A program made the position numbers and the translations under genes. From NCBI GenBank assembly GCA_937893015.1, contig CALBJX010000030.1, forward strand, positions 1 to 14,894: a stretch of 14,894 bases of DNA, written 5' to 3'. Within the stretch, counting starts at the first letter, position 1; each line of letters starts with the position of its first letter. Shown in pieces: positions 6,901-13,775 of the stretch. The notes beneath the pieces are model-generated. The model saw only the letters and a list, made by a program, of their open reading frames with translations, made no database searches and was not told the origin of the DNA. The DNA is from an uncultured Verrucomicrobiales bacterium (GTDB lineage Bacteria; Verrucomicrobiota; Verrucomicrobiia; Verrucomicrobiales; Akkermansiaceae).

Positions 6901-8489
6901 TCCCCGCTCACTTCTTTTTTCCTGAAACAAGCTGCGACCGCAAAGGTGGCTATCGTGCCGATGGTAACGCGCCAGGGGAAGGCAATGGGGGGCAGGATGC
7001 CTTGGCGACCGAGGATTTCCAGCGTGATGACGGCGGCGAAGCCCGCGAGCATGCCGAGGACGTTGCCGAGGTCGGAGCCGCGGGTCTTGGTGAGCATGCC
7101 GAGCAGGAAAATGCCGAGCAGCGAGCCGTAGGTGTAGCCGAAGATGCCGAGGGCGATGGGCAGGATGCGGATGGTCGGGTCCATGACGGAATACCACGCC
7201 GTCACCGCGCCCACGAGGATGAGCAGGGCGGCGAAGACGACCGTCAGCACGCGGACGGCGCGGAGCATCTGCGCTTCCGTGGCATCGGGACGGAACACAT
7301 CACGATACCAGTCGCGGGTGGCGGTGGTGGCCAGCGCATTCAGCGCGGTGGAGAGGCTGCCCATGGCCGTGGCGAGCAGGGCGGCGACCAGCAGACCGCG
7401 GATGCCCGCAGGCAGGTAGTGGATGATGAAGTGCGGGAAAATTTCGATTTGTTTCTCGGGCGGCGCAATGCCGTTCACCGTGAAGTAGACGTAGAGCAGC
7501 ATGCCGCAGGTGAGGAACACCAGCACAATGGGCATATCCAGAATACCCGAGAGGATGACGGCGCGGGTGCCCGTGCGGCTGTCCTTGGCGGCCAGCATGC
7601 GCTGCACCATATCTTGGTCGGTGCCGTGGGTCGCCATGGTGATGAAGGTCGCGCCGAGGAAGGCCGTCCACAGCGTGTATTCGCTGCCGAGGATGTTCTT
7701 CACATCAGCGATCAACCCCTCGCCCGTGATGCCGAAGTCAAACAGAGCAAAGGGTTTCAGGTTGGGCGTCCCACAAGGGTTGTGCGCGGTGTCGTTCAAG
7801 GTGGCGCAGATGGTCGTCCATGCCTCCGCGACACCCCCCTGCCCCATGATGTTGCAGAAGAGCAGACCGATGGTGGTGAACACGGCGATGAACAAAATGC
7901 TCGCCTGCAACACATCCGTCCACACCACGGCTTTGAGGCCGCCGAGGGTGGTGTACACCGCCGTCACCAGCGTGATGAGGGTGAGCGCGGCGATGTAGAT
8001 GATGACGGTTTCGCTCGCCGTGGCCGTCTCTCGGCCCACGATGAACATGTACGCAATCACCAGCAGAATGCCCGCGAAGAACAGGCGGGTGCCGCTGGCC
8101 AGCACGCGGCTGATGAGGAAGGTCACGCTCGCACAGCGGCGCGTCGTCACCCCGAAGCGTTTTTCCAGATACTCGTAGATGGAAACCACCTTGTAATCGT
8201 AGTAGGGCTTCAGGAAGAGCTTTCCCACGATGATGCGCCCCAGCAACGTGCCGATGCCGAGCTGCACATAGGTGAAGTTGCGCAGCGCAAAGCCCTCGCC
8301 CGGGGTGCCGAGGAAGGTCGCCGCGCTGATTTCCGCCGCAATGATGGACGCGAGAATCGCCCACCACGGCATCCGCCGCCCGCCCAGCGCATAATCCTCG
8401 AGATTATCCTGCTTGCGTCCCGCATACAACCCGATGCCGAAAATCGCGCAGAAATACGCCGCTACGACTACTATATCAAGCCAAAACAT
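6897..8489 (-). CDS. Sodium:solute symporter (SSS family)
   Basis: A 530-residue integral membrane protein with about 13 hydrophobic helices. It fits the SSS family of Na+-driven importers: an N-terminal helix, then GGRRMPWWAILAS (36-48); the family signature TTLGGLKAVVWTDVLQ (180-195); and LATAMGSLSTALNALATTAT (372-391), whose Ser/Thr cluster matches the Na+ site in the eighth core helix. Cargo cannot be read from sequence; sugars, sialic acid, myo-inositol and amino acids are all possible for this family. The start at 8489 has a good Shine-Dalgarno, AAGGGA, five bases before the ATG. It lies 117 bp downstream of pyrG on the same strand, with a long palindrome directly before its Shine-Dalgarno site, so it may have its own control. 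Its last bases overlap the ankyrin gene by four bases, TTAA. Confidence 0.93.
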   Translation of the reverse strand: MFWLDIVVVAAYFCAIFGIGLYAGRKQDNLEDYALGGRRMPWWAILASIIAAEISAATFLGTPGEGFALRNFTYVQLGIGTLLGRIIVGKLFLKPYYDYKVVSIYEYLEKRFGVTTRRCASVTFLISRVLASGTRLFFAGILLVIAYMFIVGRETATASETVIIYIAALTLITLVTAVYTTLGGLKAVVWTDVLQASILFIAVFTTIGLLFCNIMGQGGVAEAWTTICATLNDTAHNPCGTPNLKPFALFDFGITGEGLIADVKNILGSEYTLWTAFLGATFITMATHGTDQDMVQRMLAAKDSRTGTRAVILSGILDMPIVLVFLTCGMLLYVYFTVNGIAPPEKQIEIFPHFIIHYLPAGIRGLLVAALLATAMGSLSTALNALATTATRDWYRDVFRPDATEAQMLRAVRVLTVVFAALLILVGAVTAWYSVMDPTIRILPIALGIFGYTYGSLLGIFLLGMLTKTRGSDLGNVLGMLAGFAAVITLEILGRQGILPPIAFPWRVTIGTIATFAVAACFRKKEVSGD

Positions 8490-8510
8490 ATCGTTCCCTT
8501 GTGGCAGGAA

Positions 8511-8539
8511 ACTCGGTCTGACGGCACGTCAGACCGAGT
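8511..8539. repeat. Perfect palindrome upstream of the symporter gene
   Basis: Two 13-bp arms (ACTCGGTCTGACG at 8511-8523 and its reverse complement at 8527-8539) around three bases. The end nearest the symporter lies 21 bases before its ATG. No T-run follows on either strand, so it is not a standard terminator. It may be an operator, a hairpin in the mRNA leader, or part of a dispersed repeat. Confidence 0.85.
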
Positions 8540-8549
8540 GTAAAATCCC

Positions 8550-8565
8550 CGCGGCGTCAGCCGCG
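8550..8565 (-). terminator. Possible hairpin at the end of the pyrG transcript
   Basis: CGCGGC (8550-8555), four-base loop, GCCGCG (8560-8565). On the minus strand it is followed by GGGATTTTA, a weak U-run, about 40 bases after the pyrG stop. Termination here is plausible but not strong. Confidence 0.4.
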
Positions 8566-8575
8566 CAAATTTTCC

Positions 8576-8600
8576 AATTTGTAATTTGTAATTTGTAATT
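8576..8600. repeat. 7-bp tandem repeat (AATTTGT), about 3.6 copies
   Basis: AATTTGT repeats at 8576, 8583 and 8590, followed by a partial AATT to 8600. It begins six bases beyond the pyrG stop codon and is AT-rich in GC-rich surroundings. With the two hairpins at 8511-8565 it fills nearly all of the pyrG-symporter gap. Confidence 0.9.
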
Positions 8601-8606
8601 CCCCAA

Positions 8607-10220
8607 TCACGCCTGTTTGTACTCCAGCGCAGCGGCCACAAGGCCCGAGAAGAGCGGGTGCGGCGTGGTGGGACGGCTCTGGAACTCGGGGTGATACTGG
8701 CAGGCGATGAAGTAGGGGTGGCTCGGCAGTTCGACCACTTCCACCAGACCGTGCTCGTCGTTCACGGCGGAAATCACAAGCCCCGCCTTCTCCAACTGCT
8801 CGCGGTAGTCGGCGTTGAACTCGTAGCGGTGGCGGTGACGCTCGGAGATAACCTCCTTACCGCCGTAGAGCTTGCTGCACAGCGTGCCCGGCTGGATGTG
8901 GGCGGGATAGGCCCCCAGACGCATGGTGGCACCCATGTTCTTGATGAGCTTCTGCTCTTCCTGCAGGCAGATGACGGGGTTCGTCGTGTCCTTGGCAAAC
9001 TCGGTGGAGTTGGCGTCCTTGAGGCCCAGCACATTGCGGGCGTACTCGATGACGGCAATCTGCATGCCGAGGCAGATGCCGAAGAAGGGAATCCCCTTCT
9101 CACGGGCGTACTGCGCGGCCTTAATCTTGCCTTCCACGCCGCGGTCGCCGAAGCCGCCGGGGACGAGGATGCCGTCCACATCACCGATCATGGTTTCGCA
9201 ATCGCTGCTCTCCAGCGCCTCGGCATCGACACGCAGGATGTTCACGCGGCAGTCGTTCGCGGCACCGGCGTGCGTAAAGCTTTCATAGATGGACTTGTAG
9301 GCATCCTGAAGAGAAATGTACTTGCCGACCACGGCAATCTTGACGCTGTGGCTGGGGTGGATGACGCGGCCCACGAAGTTCTGCCAGTCGTCCATCTTGG
9401 GCTTGGGAACGGTGATGCCGAGCACTTCCGTCACGATGCGGTCCACGCGGTCGCGGCCGAGGTCGATGGGGCATTCGTAGATGCTGTGCTTCACGTCGCA
9501 GAAGGCCACGACGTTGCGGGGCGCGACGTTGCAGAACATGCCGATTTTCTTCTTCTCGTCTTCCGTGAGGTTGTCCATCTCCGTGCGGCAGACGATGATG
9601 TCGGGCTGGATGCCGATTTCGCGCAGCTTGGCGACGCTCTGCTGCGTGGGCTTGGTCTTGGTTTCGCCCGCGGCCTTGATGTAGGGCAGCAGGGTCACAT
9701 GGATGAAGCAGCAGTTGTGGCGGCCCACCTCCAGCGCGAACTGGCGCAGGGCTTCGAGGAAGAGGTAGCCTTCGATATCGCCCACGGTGCCGCCGATTTC
9801 GGTGATGATGACGTCACAGTCCTTGTTCTTCTCGGTGAGGTCGTAGAGACGCTGCTTGATTTCGTTGGTGACGTGCGGGATGTACTGCACGGTCTTGCCG
9901 AGATAGTCGCCGCGGCGTTCCTTCTCCAGCACATGCTCAAAGACCTTGCCGCTGGTCAGGTTGTTGAGGCGGGAGAGCTCGCAATGCACGAAACGCTCGT
10001 AGTGGCCGAGGTCGAGGTCGGTTTCCGCGCCGTCGTTGAGCACGTACACCTCGCCGTGCTGGTAGGGGCTCATGGTGCCGGGGTCGATGTTCAGGTAGGG
10101 GTCGAACTTCTGCATGGTGACTTCCAGACCGCAGTGCTCGAGCAGCGTGCCGATGGAAGCGGCCGCCAGACCTTTGCCGAGGGAGGAAACAACGCCGCCG
10201 GTAACGAAGATGTATTTCAT
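8607..10220 (-). CDS. pyrG: CTP synthase
   Basis: 537 residues, the usual size. The enzyme turns UTP, ATP and glutamine into CTP, the last step of pyrimidine nucleotide synthesis. The synthetase half opens with the ATP loop FVTGGVVSSLGKGL (5-18), then QKFDPYLNIDPGTM (37-50) and EIGGTVGDIE (141-150). The C-terminal class I glutamine amidotransferase half has the nucleophile Cys383 in GICLG, and His510/Glu512 in CQYHPEFQ. Every catalytic residue I can check is present. The frame extends to 10352, but the family start MKYIFVTGG at 10220 is clear; the extra 44 residues are low-complexity and rejected. There is no clear Shine-Dalgarno. It is divergent from the ROK-like regulator gene. Confidence 0.97.
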   Translation of the reverse strand: MKYIFVTGGVVSSLGKGLAAASIGTLLEHCGLEVTMQKFDPYLNIDPGTMSPYQHGEVYVLNDGAETDLDLGHYERFVHCELSRLNNLTSGKVFEHVLEKERRGDYLGKTVQYIPHVTNEIKQRLYDLTEKNKDCDVIITEIGGTVGDIEGYLFLEALRQFALEVGRHNCCFIHVTLLPYIKAAGETKTKPTQQSVAKLREIGIQPDIIVCRTEMDNLTEDEKKKIGMFCNVAPRNVVAFCDVKHSIYECPIDLGRDRVDRIVTEVLGITVPKPKMDDWQNFVGRVIHPSHSVKIAVVGKYISLQDAYKSIYESFTHAGAANDCRVNILRVDAEALESSDCETMIGDVDGILVPGGFGDRGVEGKIKAAQYAREKGIPFFGICLGMQIAVIEYARNVLGLKDANSTEFAKDTTNPVICLQEEQKLIKNMGATMRLGAYPAHIQPGTLCSKLYGGKEVISERHRHRYEFNADYREQLEKAGLVISAVNDEHGLVEVVELPSHPYFIACQYHPEFQSRPTTPHPLFSGLVAAALEYKQA

Positions 10221-10248
10221 GGTGAGTAAGAGAGGTTTTGTTGAGGAC

Positions 10249-10277
10249 AGGGTAGCAGAGCGCGGCGCGGGTGTCGA
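10249..10277 (-). promoter_or_regulatory. Candidate pyrG promoter
   Basis: On the minus strand TCGACA (10277-10272), 17 bp, TACCCT (10254-10249), giving a leader of about 20 bases. The -10 match is mediocre. An alternative -10 TATAAT lies at 10360-10355 without a good -35 box. GTGTCG and CGACAC (within about 10271-10290) can pair over the -35 region. Confidence 0.35.
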
Positions 10278-10367
10278 GCACCGCCGACACGCGCCCGACC
10301 GCGCCCGCTCACACAGGGCCGCAAAACGCGACACAAACATTTGATATTTCATTCATTATAAAAAATC

Positions 10368-10396
10368 TTGCCAAGTTATCAGAAAAGGGCTATACT
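10368..10396 (+). promoter_or_regulatory. Promoter of the ROK-like regulator gene
   Basis: TTGCCA (10368-10373), 17-bp spacer, TATACT (10391-10396). The expected transcript start near 10403 lies just before a palindrome and about 14 bases before the GTG start codon. Confidence 0.8.
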
Positions 10397-10405
10397 TTCT
10401 TAACA

Positions 10406-10419
10406 CACTTTATAAAGTG
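10406..10419. promoter_or_regulatory. 14-bp perfect palindrome over the start codon; probable operator
   Basis: CACTTTA followed directly by its reverse complement TAAAGTG. It lies 10 bases after the -10 box, at about +4 to +17 of the transcript, and its last three bases are the GTG start codon of the downstream winged-helix gene. The position fits self-repression. Confidence 0.6.
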
Positions 10420-11289
10420 AGCGCACGCGACACTATTCTTCGGCTCATGCAGGAGCGCATCGAGGCCACGCGACCGCAGCTGGCGGACGCGGCGGGGCTG
10501 AGTCTCGTCACGGTCAACAAGCTTGTGGCGGAGCTCTGCCTACAAGGGGTGCTGCGGCTCAAAGGTACGGTACCCTCGGGCGGCGGTCGCCCTGTGCAGC
10601 TCTATGCCTTCAACGCCGCGCACGCCGTCTGCGCTCTGTTCCGCGCGGAGGCCGAACAGGGCTACCTCCGCGGCGTGCTGGAGGTGGCGGATATGTCGGG
10701 CCGCGTGCTGCGGCAGGAAACAGCTCGCTTCGCCCTGTTGCAGGAGGCGAGCCTCGACGACTGGCTGGATGCCGCCACCCGCCGCAAACGCCTGCACCGC
10801 CTCTTGCTCGACCTGCCCCCCACCCTGCCCGAAACGGGGCTGGCCGCCCACCTCCGTGCGCGCTACGCCTGCTCCGTCCGCCGCGCCAATGCCGCGGCGG
10901 GGCTTCTCTCCGCGCGGGACGACACGTTTTCGATTTACCTCCCCCCGCACCTCCCGCCGCAAGGCTGTTTCCGCAGGCGCGGCGTGCTGACCCCCTGCGA
11001 CACCCTGCACCTCCTCCCCCTGCCCACGACGTGGGAAACGCTCGATTACGATGACCACACGCTCACCGAAGAGATGGTGAGCCGCCTGCTCCACCTGCTG
11101 ACGGCCACGCACACCCCCACCCGCTTCGAGCTCTTTGCGGATTTCTGGACGGAACGCCTCACAACCCGCATCCGCTACAACCTGTCCGCCAAACTGCGCG
11201 GCTTTGAGCGCGTGCCGCGGCTGCATTTCCGCACCTGCACGCCCACGCAGGCGCACGCGGCGGCATGGCGCTCGTGTTTAACGGAGTAA
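10417..11289 (+). CDS. Winged-helix regulator resembling a degenerate ROK repressor
   Basis: 290 residues. Residues 1-60 form a winged helix-turn-helix typical of ROK/MarR-type repressors (ATRPQLADAAGLSLVTVNKL, then GTVPSGGGRPVQLYAFNA at the wing). The part after residue 62 (AVCALFRAEAEQGYLRGVLE) has the shape of the start of a ROK sugar-kinase domain but lacks the Asp-Gly-Gly-Thr phosphate loop. The rest is short for a ROK domain (about 230 residues instead of 300 or more) and shows no zinc-binding Cys cluster. So it probably binds DNA but is unlikely to phosphorylate sugar; its effector is unknown. The C-terminal half is Arg/Leu-rich and I recognise nothing further. It starts at GTG 10417, which sits inside a palindrome just after its promoter, suggesting autoregulation. 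No clear Shine-Dalgarno is present. Confidence 0.78.
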   Translation: MSARDTILRLMQERIEATRPQLADAAGLSLVTVNKLVAELCLQGVLRLKGTVPSGGGRPVQLYAFNAAHAVCALFRAEAEQGYLRGVLEVADMSGRVLRQETARFALLQEASLDDWLDAATRRKRLHRLLLDLPPTLPETGLAAHLRARYACSVRRANAAAGLLSARDDTFSIYLPPHLPPQGCFRRRGVLTPCDTLHLLPLPTTWETLDYDDHTLTEEMVSRLLHLLTATHTPTRFELFADFWTERLTTRIRYNLSAKLRGFERVPRLHFRTCTPTQAHAAAWRSCLTE

Positions 11290-11350
11290 CCGCCACAGAC
11301 GCACACAGCCCCCACGGCACCAAAGAGGAGGAGCCACGGCGCTAAACAAG

Positions 11351-11384
11351 AAAAAAGGCACCCGCTCGTGGAAGAGCGGATGCC
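11351..11384 (-). terminator. Terminator of the first PEP-CTERM gene
   Basis: On the minus strand GGCATCCGCTC, six-base loop, GAGCGGGTGCC (11 pairs, one G-U) followed by six T at 11356-11351. It starts 27 bases past the stop codon. I see nothing else in 11290-11350. Confidence 0.9.
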
Positions 11385-11405
11385 GAAGAGTTAAGCCGTA
11401 GCTTG

Positions 11406-11484
11406 TCGCTTTAGTGGCGGCGGCGGCGGGAAGCCAGACCGGCGAGCGCCAGCAGGGAAAGCGTCGCCGTAGCGGGCTCGGGGG
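11406..11484. repeat. Conserved 3' end shared by the two PEP-CTERM genes, copy 1
   Basis: Codes for the sorting tail and stop codon of the first PEP-CTERM gene. It matches 13834-13912 with six differences in 79 bases, while the coding DNA just inside it is unrelated between the two genes. Confidence 0.85.
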
Positions 11485-12088
11485 TGGCGGGAATCATCTG
11501 CGTCACCGTAATCTGAGGAGTCGTCCAATTGGTCTGCGTAGCAGCATTGAAAGCAGCGTAAAGCGTATCACAGGAGCCGGTGAGGGTTTTGCTCCAATAG
11601 TGGTCCTTGCCCGTAAGCTCTGCCGTTTGGCCCTCTTCATTCGATACAAGATAGTTCAGATAAATGCGGCCGTTGCCAATCGAGGCGCCATTGGGGTCAT
11701 AGAACAGAGTGATGGAATACGTCAGGACATTGCCGCTAACCGAGGACACAGAGTTCTTATTCTCGCTGCCGCTGCCGGTCGGATGAACGACAATCTCCTT
11801 ATTCGCGCTCAGATAGATGCGGATAGGTCCGTTCGAGGAATGAACGGTAGCAGCTTCGTTGGTTACCGGAAGCGTGCCGTATTGGTTGTAGTTCTGAGAA
11901 AAGTCAGCCGTACCCGAAAGAGTGACAGACCAAGCCTTGGAAAGATCGATAGCATAATCGAGATCGTAGGTATTGGTGAGGGTATTCAGGGTGTAGGTGG
12001 TGGTGATTTCCTTCCATGCATTTTCCTCCGTAACATCCGCCATGGCCATGCCGGCGAGTGCCACGAGGGCAATCATTGTCTTTTTCAT
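11411..12088 (-). CDS. PEP-CTERM domain protein (first copy), 225 residues
   Basis: An exported surface or envelope protein. Signal peptide MKKTMIALVALAGMAMA, likely cut after residue 17. The middle (about 20-200) is rich in Thr, Ser, Asn and Tyr with a beta-strand pattern and no recognised enzyme motif. The C-terminal sorting tail starts with PEP at 203, followed by a hydrophobic helix (TATLSLLALAGLA) and a basic RRRRH end. In this family an exosortase cuts at PEP and hands the protein to the envelope or extracellular matrix. It shares with the gene at 13839-14774 an almost identical 5' leader and first ten codons and a similar last ~23 codons, but not the middle. No Shine-Dalgarno is evident. 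It ends with a strong terminator. Confidence 0.9.
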   Translation of the reverse strand: MKKTMIALVALAGMAMADVTEENAWKEITTTYTLNTLTNTYDLDYAIDLSKAWSVTLSGTADFSQNYNQYGTLPVTNEAATVHSSNGPIRIYLSANKEIVVHPTGSGSENKNSVSSVSGNVLTYSITLFYDPNGASIGNGRIYLNYLVSNEEGQTAELTGKDHYWSKTLTGSCDTLYAAFNAATQTNWTTPQITVTQMIPATPEPATATLSLLALAGLASRRRRH

Positions 12089-12208
12089 GTTCTAATGTAT
12101 TTGTTTGTTACTGATAATAAGCACAGAGCGGTGCAAAGTCCTTTCGCGCGATAGGGAACCTTCGCACACCTCTGCGGGCGTGAGTATACAGCATTCTGAA
12201 TGCTGTAG
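12060..12208 (-). repeat. PEP-CTERM leader repeat, copy 1
   Basis: These 149 bases match 14746-14894 with a single difference (G at 12180, A at 14866). The repeat covers the promoter region, the whole 5' leader and the first ten codons. Copy 2 reaches the window edge, so the true length may be greater. On the minus strand the leader can pair TGCGAAG with CTTTGCA, which suggests a folded 5' UTR. Confidence 0.97.
12183..12207 (-). promoter_or_regulatory. PEP-CTERM promoter with 21-bp palindrome, copy 1
   Basis: TATACT (12188-12183 on the minus strand) is a good -10 box. Directly upstream, overlapping by two bases, is a perfect palindrome at 12187-12207: arms TACAGCATTC and its reverse complement around one base. 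No recognisable -35 box exists at 15-18 bp (TGCCTA at 17). The palindrome fills the spacer, as a repressor site or an activator site would. Confidence 0.6.
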
Positions 12209-12309
12209 GCATGCTTGTAGATGTAAGGCGCTGATAGCGGGCATGTTGCATTTTGTAAACAAAGCCTTGCATTGCCGGATGCACCGAGGGTATATTCAGG
12301 AGTTCCGTT

Positions 12310-12318
12310 GGGGGGGGG
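12310..12318. repeat. Run of nine G
   Basis: Nine consecutive G between the first PEP-CTERM promoter and the ATPase promoter. The stretch 12209-12309 before it holds no feature I can support. Confidence 0.95.
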
Positions 12319-12327
12319 TATCCATAA

Positions 12328-12378
12328 ATTCCTAGGAATAATGTGAATATGACGCTATATATTCCTAGGAATAATGTG
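12328..12378. repeat. Two copies of an 18-bp palindrome-containing repeat
   Basis: ATTCCTAGGAATAATGTG occurs at 12328-12345 and 12361-12378. Each copy starts with the perfect palindrome ATTCCTAGGAAT. The copies are in the same orientation with a 33-bp period, about three helical turns. A related AATTC-G-GAATT lies at 12380-12390, touching the -35 box of the ATPase promoter. The centres are about 90 and 57 bp before the expected transcript start. Confidence 0.9.
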
Positions 12379-12388
12379 TAATTCGGAA

Positions 12389-12417
12389 TTGACTCGCCTC
12401 GCGAGAGGTGATATAAA
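12389..12417 (+). promoter_or_regulatory. Promoter of the AAA ATPase gene
   Basis: TTGACT (12389-12394), 17-bp spacer, TATAAA (12412-12417). The spacer carries a dyad: TCGCCTC and GAGGTGA around GCGA (12394-12411), one position off perfect symmetry. The leader is about 20 bases, with GAGGT 11 bases before the ATG as a loose Shine-Dalgarno. Confidence 0.8.
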
Positions 12418-12444
12418 CAAAAGCGCCACGAGGTCTTTTTCGCT

Positions 12445-13749
12445 ATGATTCGCTATGCTTTACAGGAACTGAAACATTGGAAAGAACAGCCGAAACGCAA
12501 GCCGCTGTTGGTACAGGGGGCGCGTCAGGTCGGCAAAACATGGCTCATGCGGGAGTTCGGGAGAACGGCGTTTCCCTCCGTGGCGTACATTAATTTCATG
12601 GAGATGCAGTCAGCGCACGCCGTTTTTGAAGGCGATTTGAGTCCGAGTGCTCTGTTGCTTCGCCTCTCTGCCTTGGCGCATACGCCTATCCGCGCGGGGG
12701 AAACGCTGCTCATTCTGGATGAAATTCAGGAGTGTGAACGGGCCTTGACGGCTCTCAAATTTTTCAGCGAGCAAGCGCCCGACTACCACATTATCGCGGC
12801 GGGCAGTCTGCTCGGGGTGGCGATGCGGCACAAAAAAATGTCCTTCCCCGTCGGTCAGGTGGATTTTCTGGAACTTCGTCCCCTCAGCTTCTTTGAGTTT
12901 CTGGAGGCAATGGGGGAGGGCATGCTGGTGGAGCTGTTACGCGATGCCTCCCCCGAAATCACCGCTCCCTTCCGCGACGGCCTGACGGATTGGCTCAAAC
13001 AGTATCTTTACATCGGCGGCATGCCGGAGGTGGTGGCTCGTTTTGCTGAAACGAAGGACTACGCTGCCGCCCGCGAGGTGCAGCACGCCATCCTTCGCGG
13101 CTATGAAAACGATTTTTCCAAATACACGGATAATCGCAACATTACCCGCATCCGTGAGGTCTGGCGCTCCCTCCCCGCGCAACTGGCCAAGGAAAAGAAG
13201 TTCTCCTACAGCGGAGTGAAACAGGGCGGGCGCGGACGAGATTATGAAGAAGCTATCGAGTGGCTGCAAAACTGCGGGCTGGTTCATAAATTGCCCCGCC
13301 TCACCAAACCTGCCAACCCTCTTTCTGCCTATGCTGAGAGCGGTGTGTTTAAGCTCTATGTCTCGGACTGTGGGCTGCTTGGAGCGCTGGCGCAATTGGA
13401 CGCTGCCGCACTGGTGCAAGGCGTGGGCGTGTTTGAGGAGTTCAAAGGAGCCCTGACGGAGCAGTATGTGCTGCAAACGCTGTTGCTGAACAAGAATCTT
13501 CCGCTCGCCTATTGGACAACGCCGAAAAACACGGCAGAGGTGGATTTTCTCTTCGGCTATCGCGGGGCCGTCATCCCGCTGGAGGTCAAGGCTACCATCA
13601 ACCTCAAGGCCAAAAGTCTTGCGGAATACCGCGCTAAGTATGCGCCACCTTTCGCCGTGCGCACTTCCCTCGCGGGCTACGGGGTGCGGGAAGGCTTGCA
13701 CAGCATCCCGCTCTATCTCATGGAACGCTTGTTTGCTCTACTACCCTGA
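12445..13749 (+). CDS. AAA ATPase with DUF4143 C-terminal domain
   Basis: 434 residues, matching the common AAA_14 plus DUF4143 architecture of bacteria and archaea, whose role is unsettled. Walker A GARQVGKT is at 25-32, Walker B LLILDEIQ at 88-95, a sensor-1-like IIAAGSLLG at 116-124, and the family motif RPLSFFEF at 145-152. After IGGMPEVV (190-197) a helical, winged-helix-like region follows (about 205-290). The C-terminal part has the layout of a PD-(D/E)XK nuclease fold: Glu339, then EVDFLFGYRGAVIPLEVKA (365-383) with Asp367, Glu380 and Lys382. This suggests an ATPase joined to a nuclease-like domain, but activity is not proven for the family. It has its own elaborate promoter and a terminator shared with the PEP-CTERM gene on the far side. 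It is flanked by the two copies of the leader repeat. Confidence 0.93.
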   Translation: MIRYALQELKHWKEQPKRKPLLVQGARQVGKTWLMREFGRTAFPSVAYINFMEMQSAHAVFEGDLSPSALLLRLSALAHTPIRAGETLLILDEIQECERALTALKFFSEQAPDYHIIAAGSLLGVAMRHKKMSFPVGQVDFLELRPLSFFEFLEAMGEGMLVELLRDASPEITAPFRDGLTDWLKQYLYIGGMPEVVARFAETKDYAAAREVQHAILRGYENDFSKYTDNRNITRIREVWRSLPAQLAKEKKFSYSGVKQGGRGRDYEEAIEWLQNCGLVHKLPRLTKPANPLSAYAESGVFKLYVSDCGLLGALAQLDAAALVQGVGVFEEFKGALTEQYVLQTLLLNKNLPLAYWTTPKNTAEVDFLFGYRGAVIPLEVKATINLKAKSLAEYRAKYAPPFAVRTSLAGYGVREGLHSIPLYLMERLFALLP

Positions 13750-13775
13750 GCCCTATTCTGCCGCATATCCAGCAG

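Noticed and set aside
6888..8543. 551-codon plus-strand frame opposite the symporter gene
   Set aside because: Shadow frame full of Arg, Gly, Asp and Gln; the opposite strand encodes a clear SSS transporter.
8658..10229. 523-codon plus-strand frame opposite pyrG
   Set aside because: Shadow of pyrG; Val/Ala/His-rich with no motif.
10221..10352. 44-residue N-terminal extension of CTP synthase
   Set aside because: CTP synthases start at MKYIFVTGG or close to it; the extra part is low-complexity and overlaps a possible promoter.
12105..12335. 76-codon plus-strand frame across the PEP-CTERM leader
   Set aside because: It lies over the promoter and leader repeat, is Cys/His-rich without pattern, and has no promoter.
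12328..12378. CRISPR-like array
   Set aside because: Only two copies of an 18-bp unit with a 15-bp gap, and no cas genes; better read as regulator sites.
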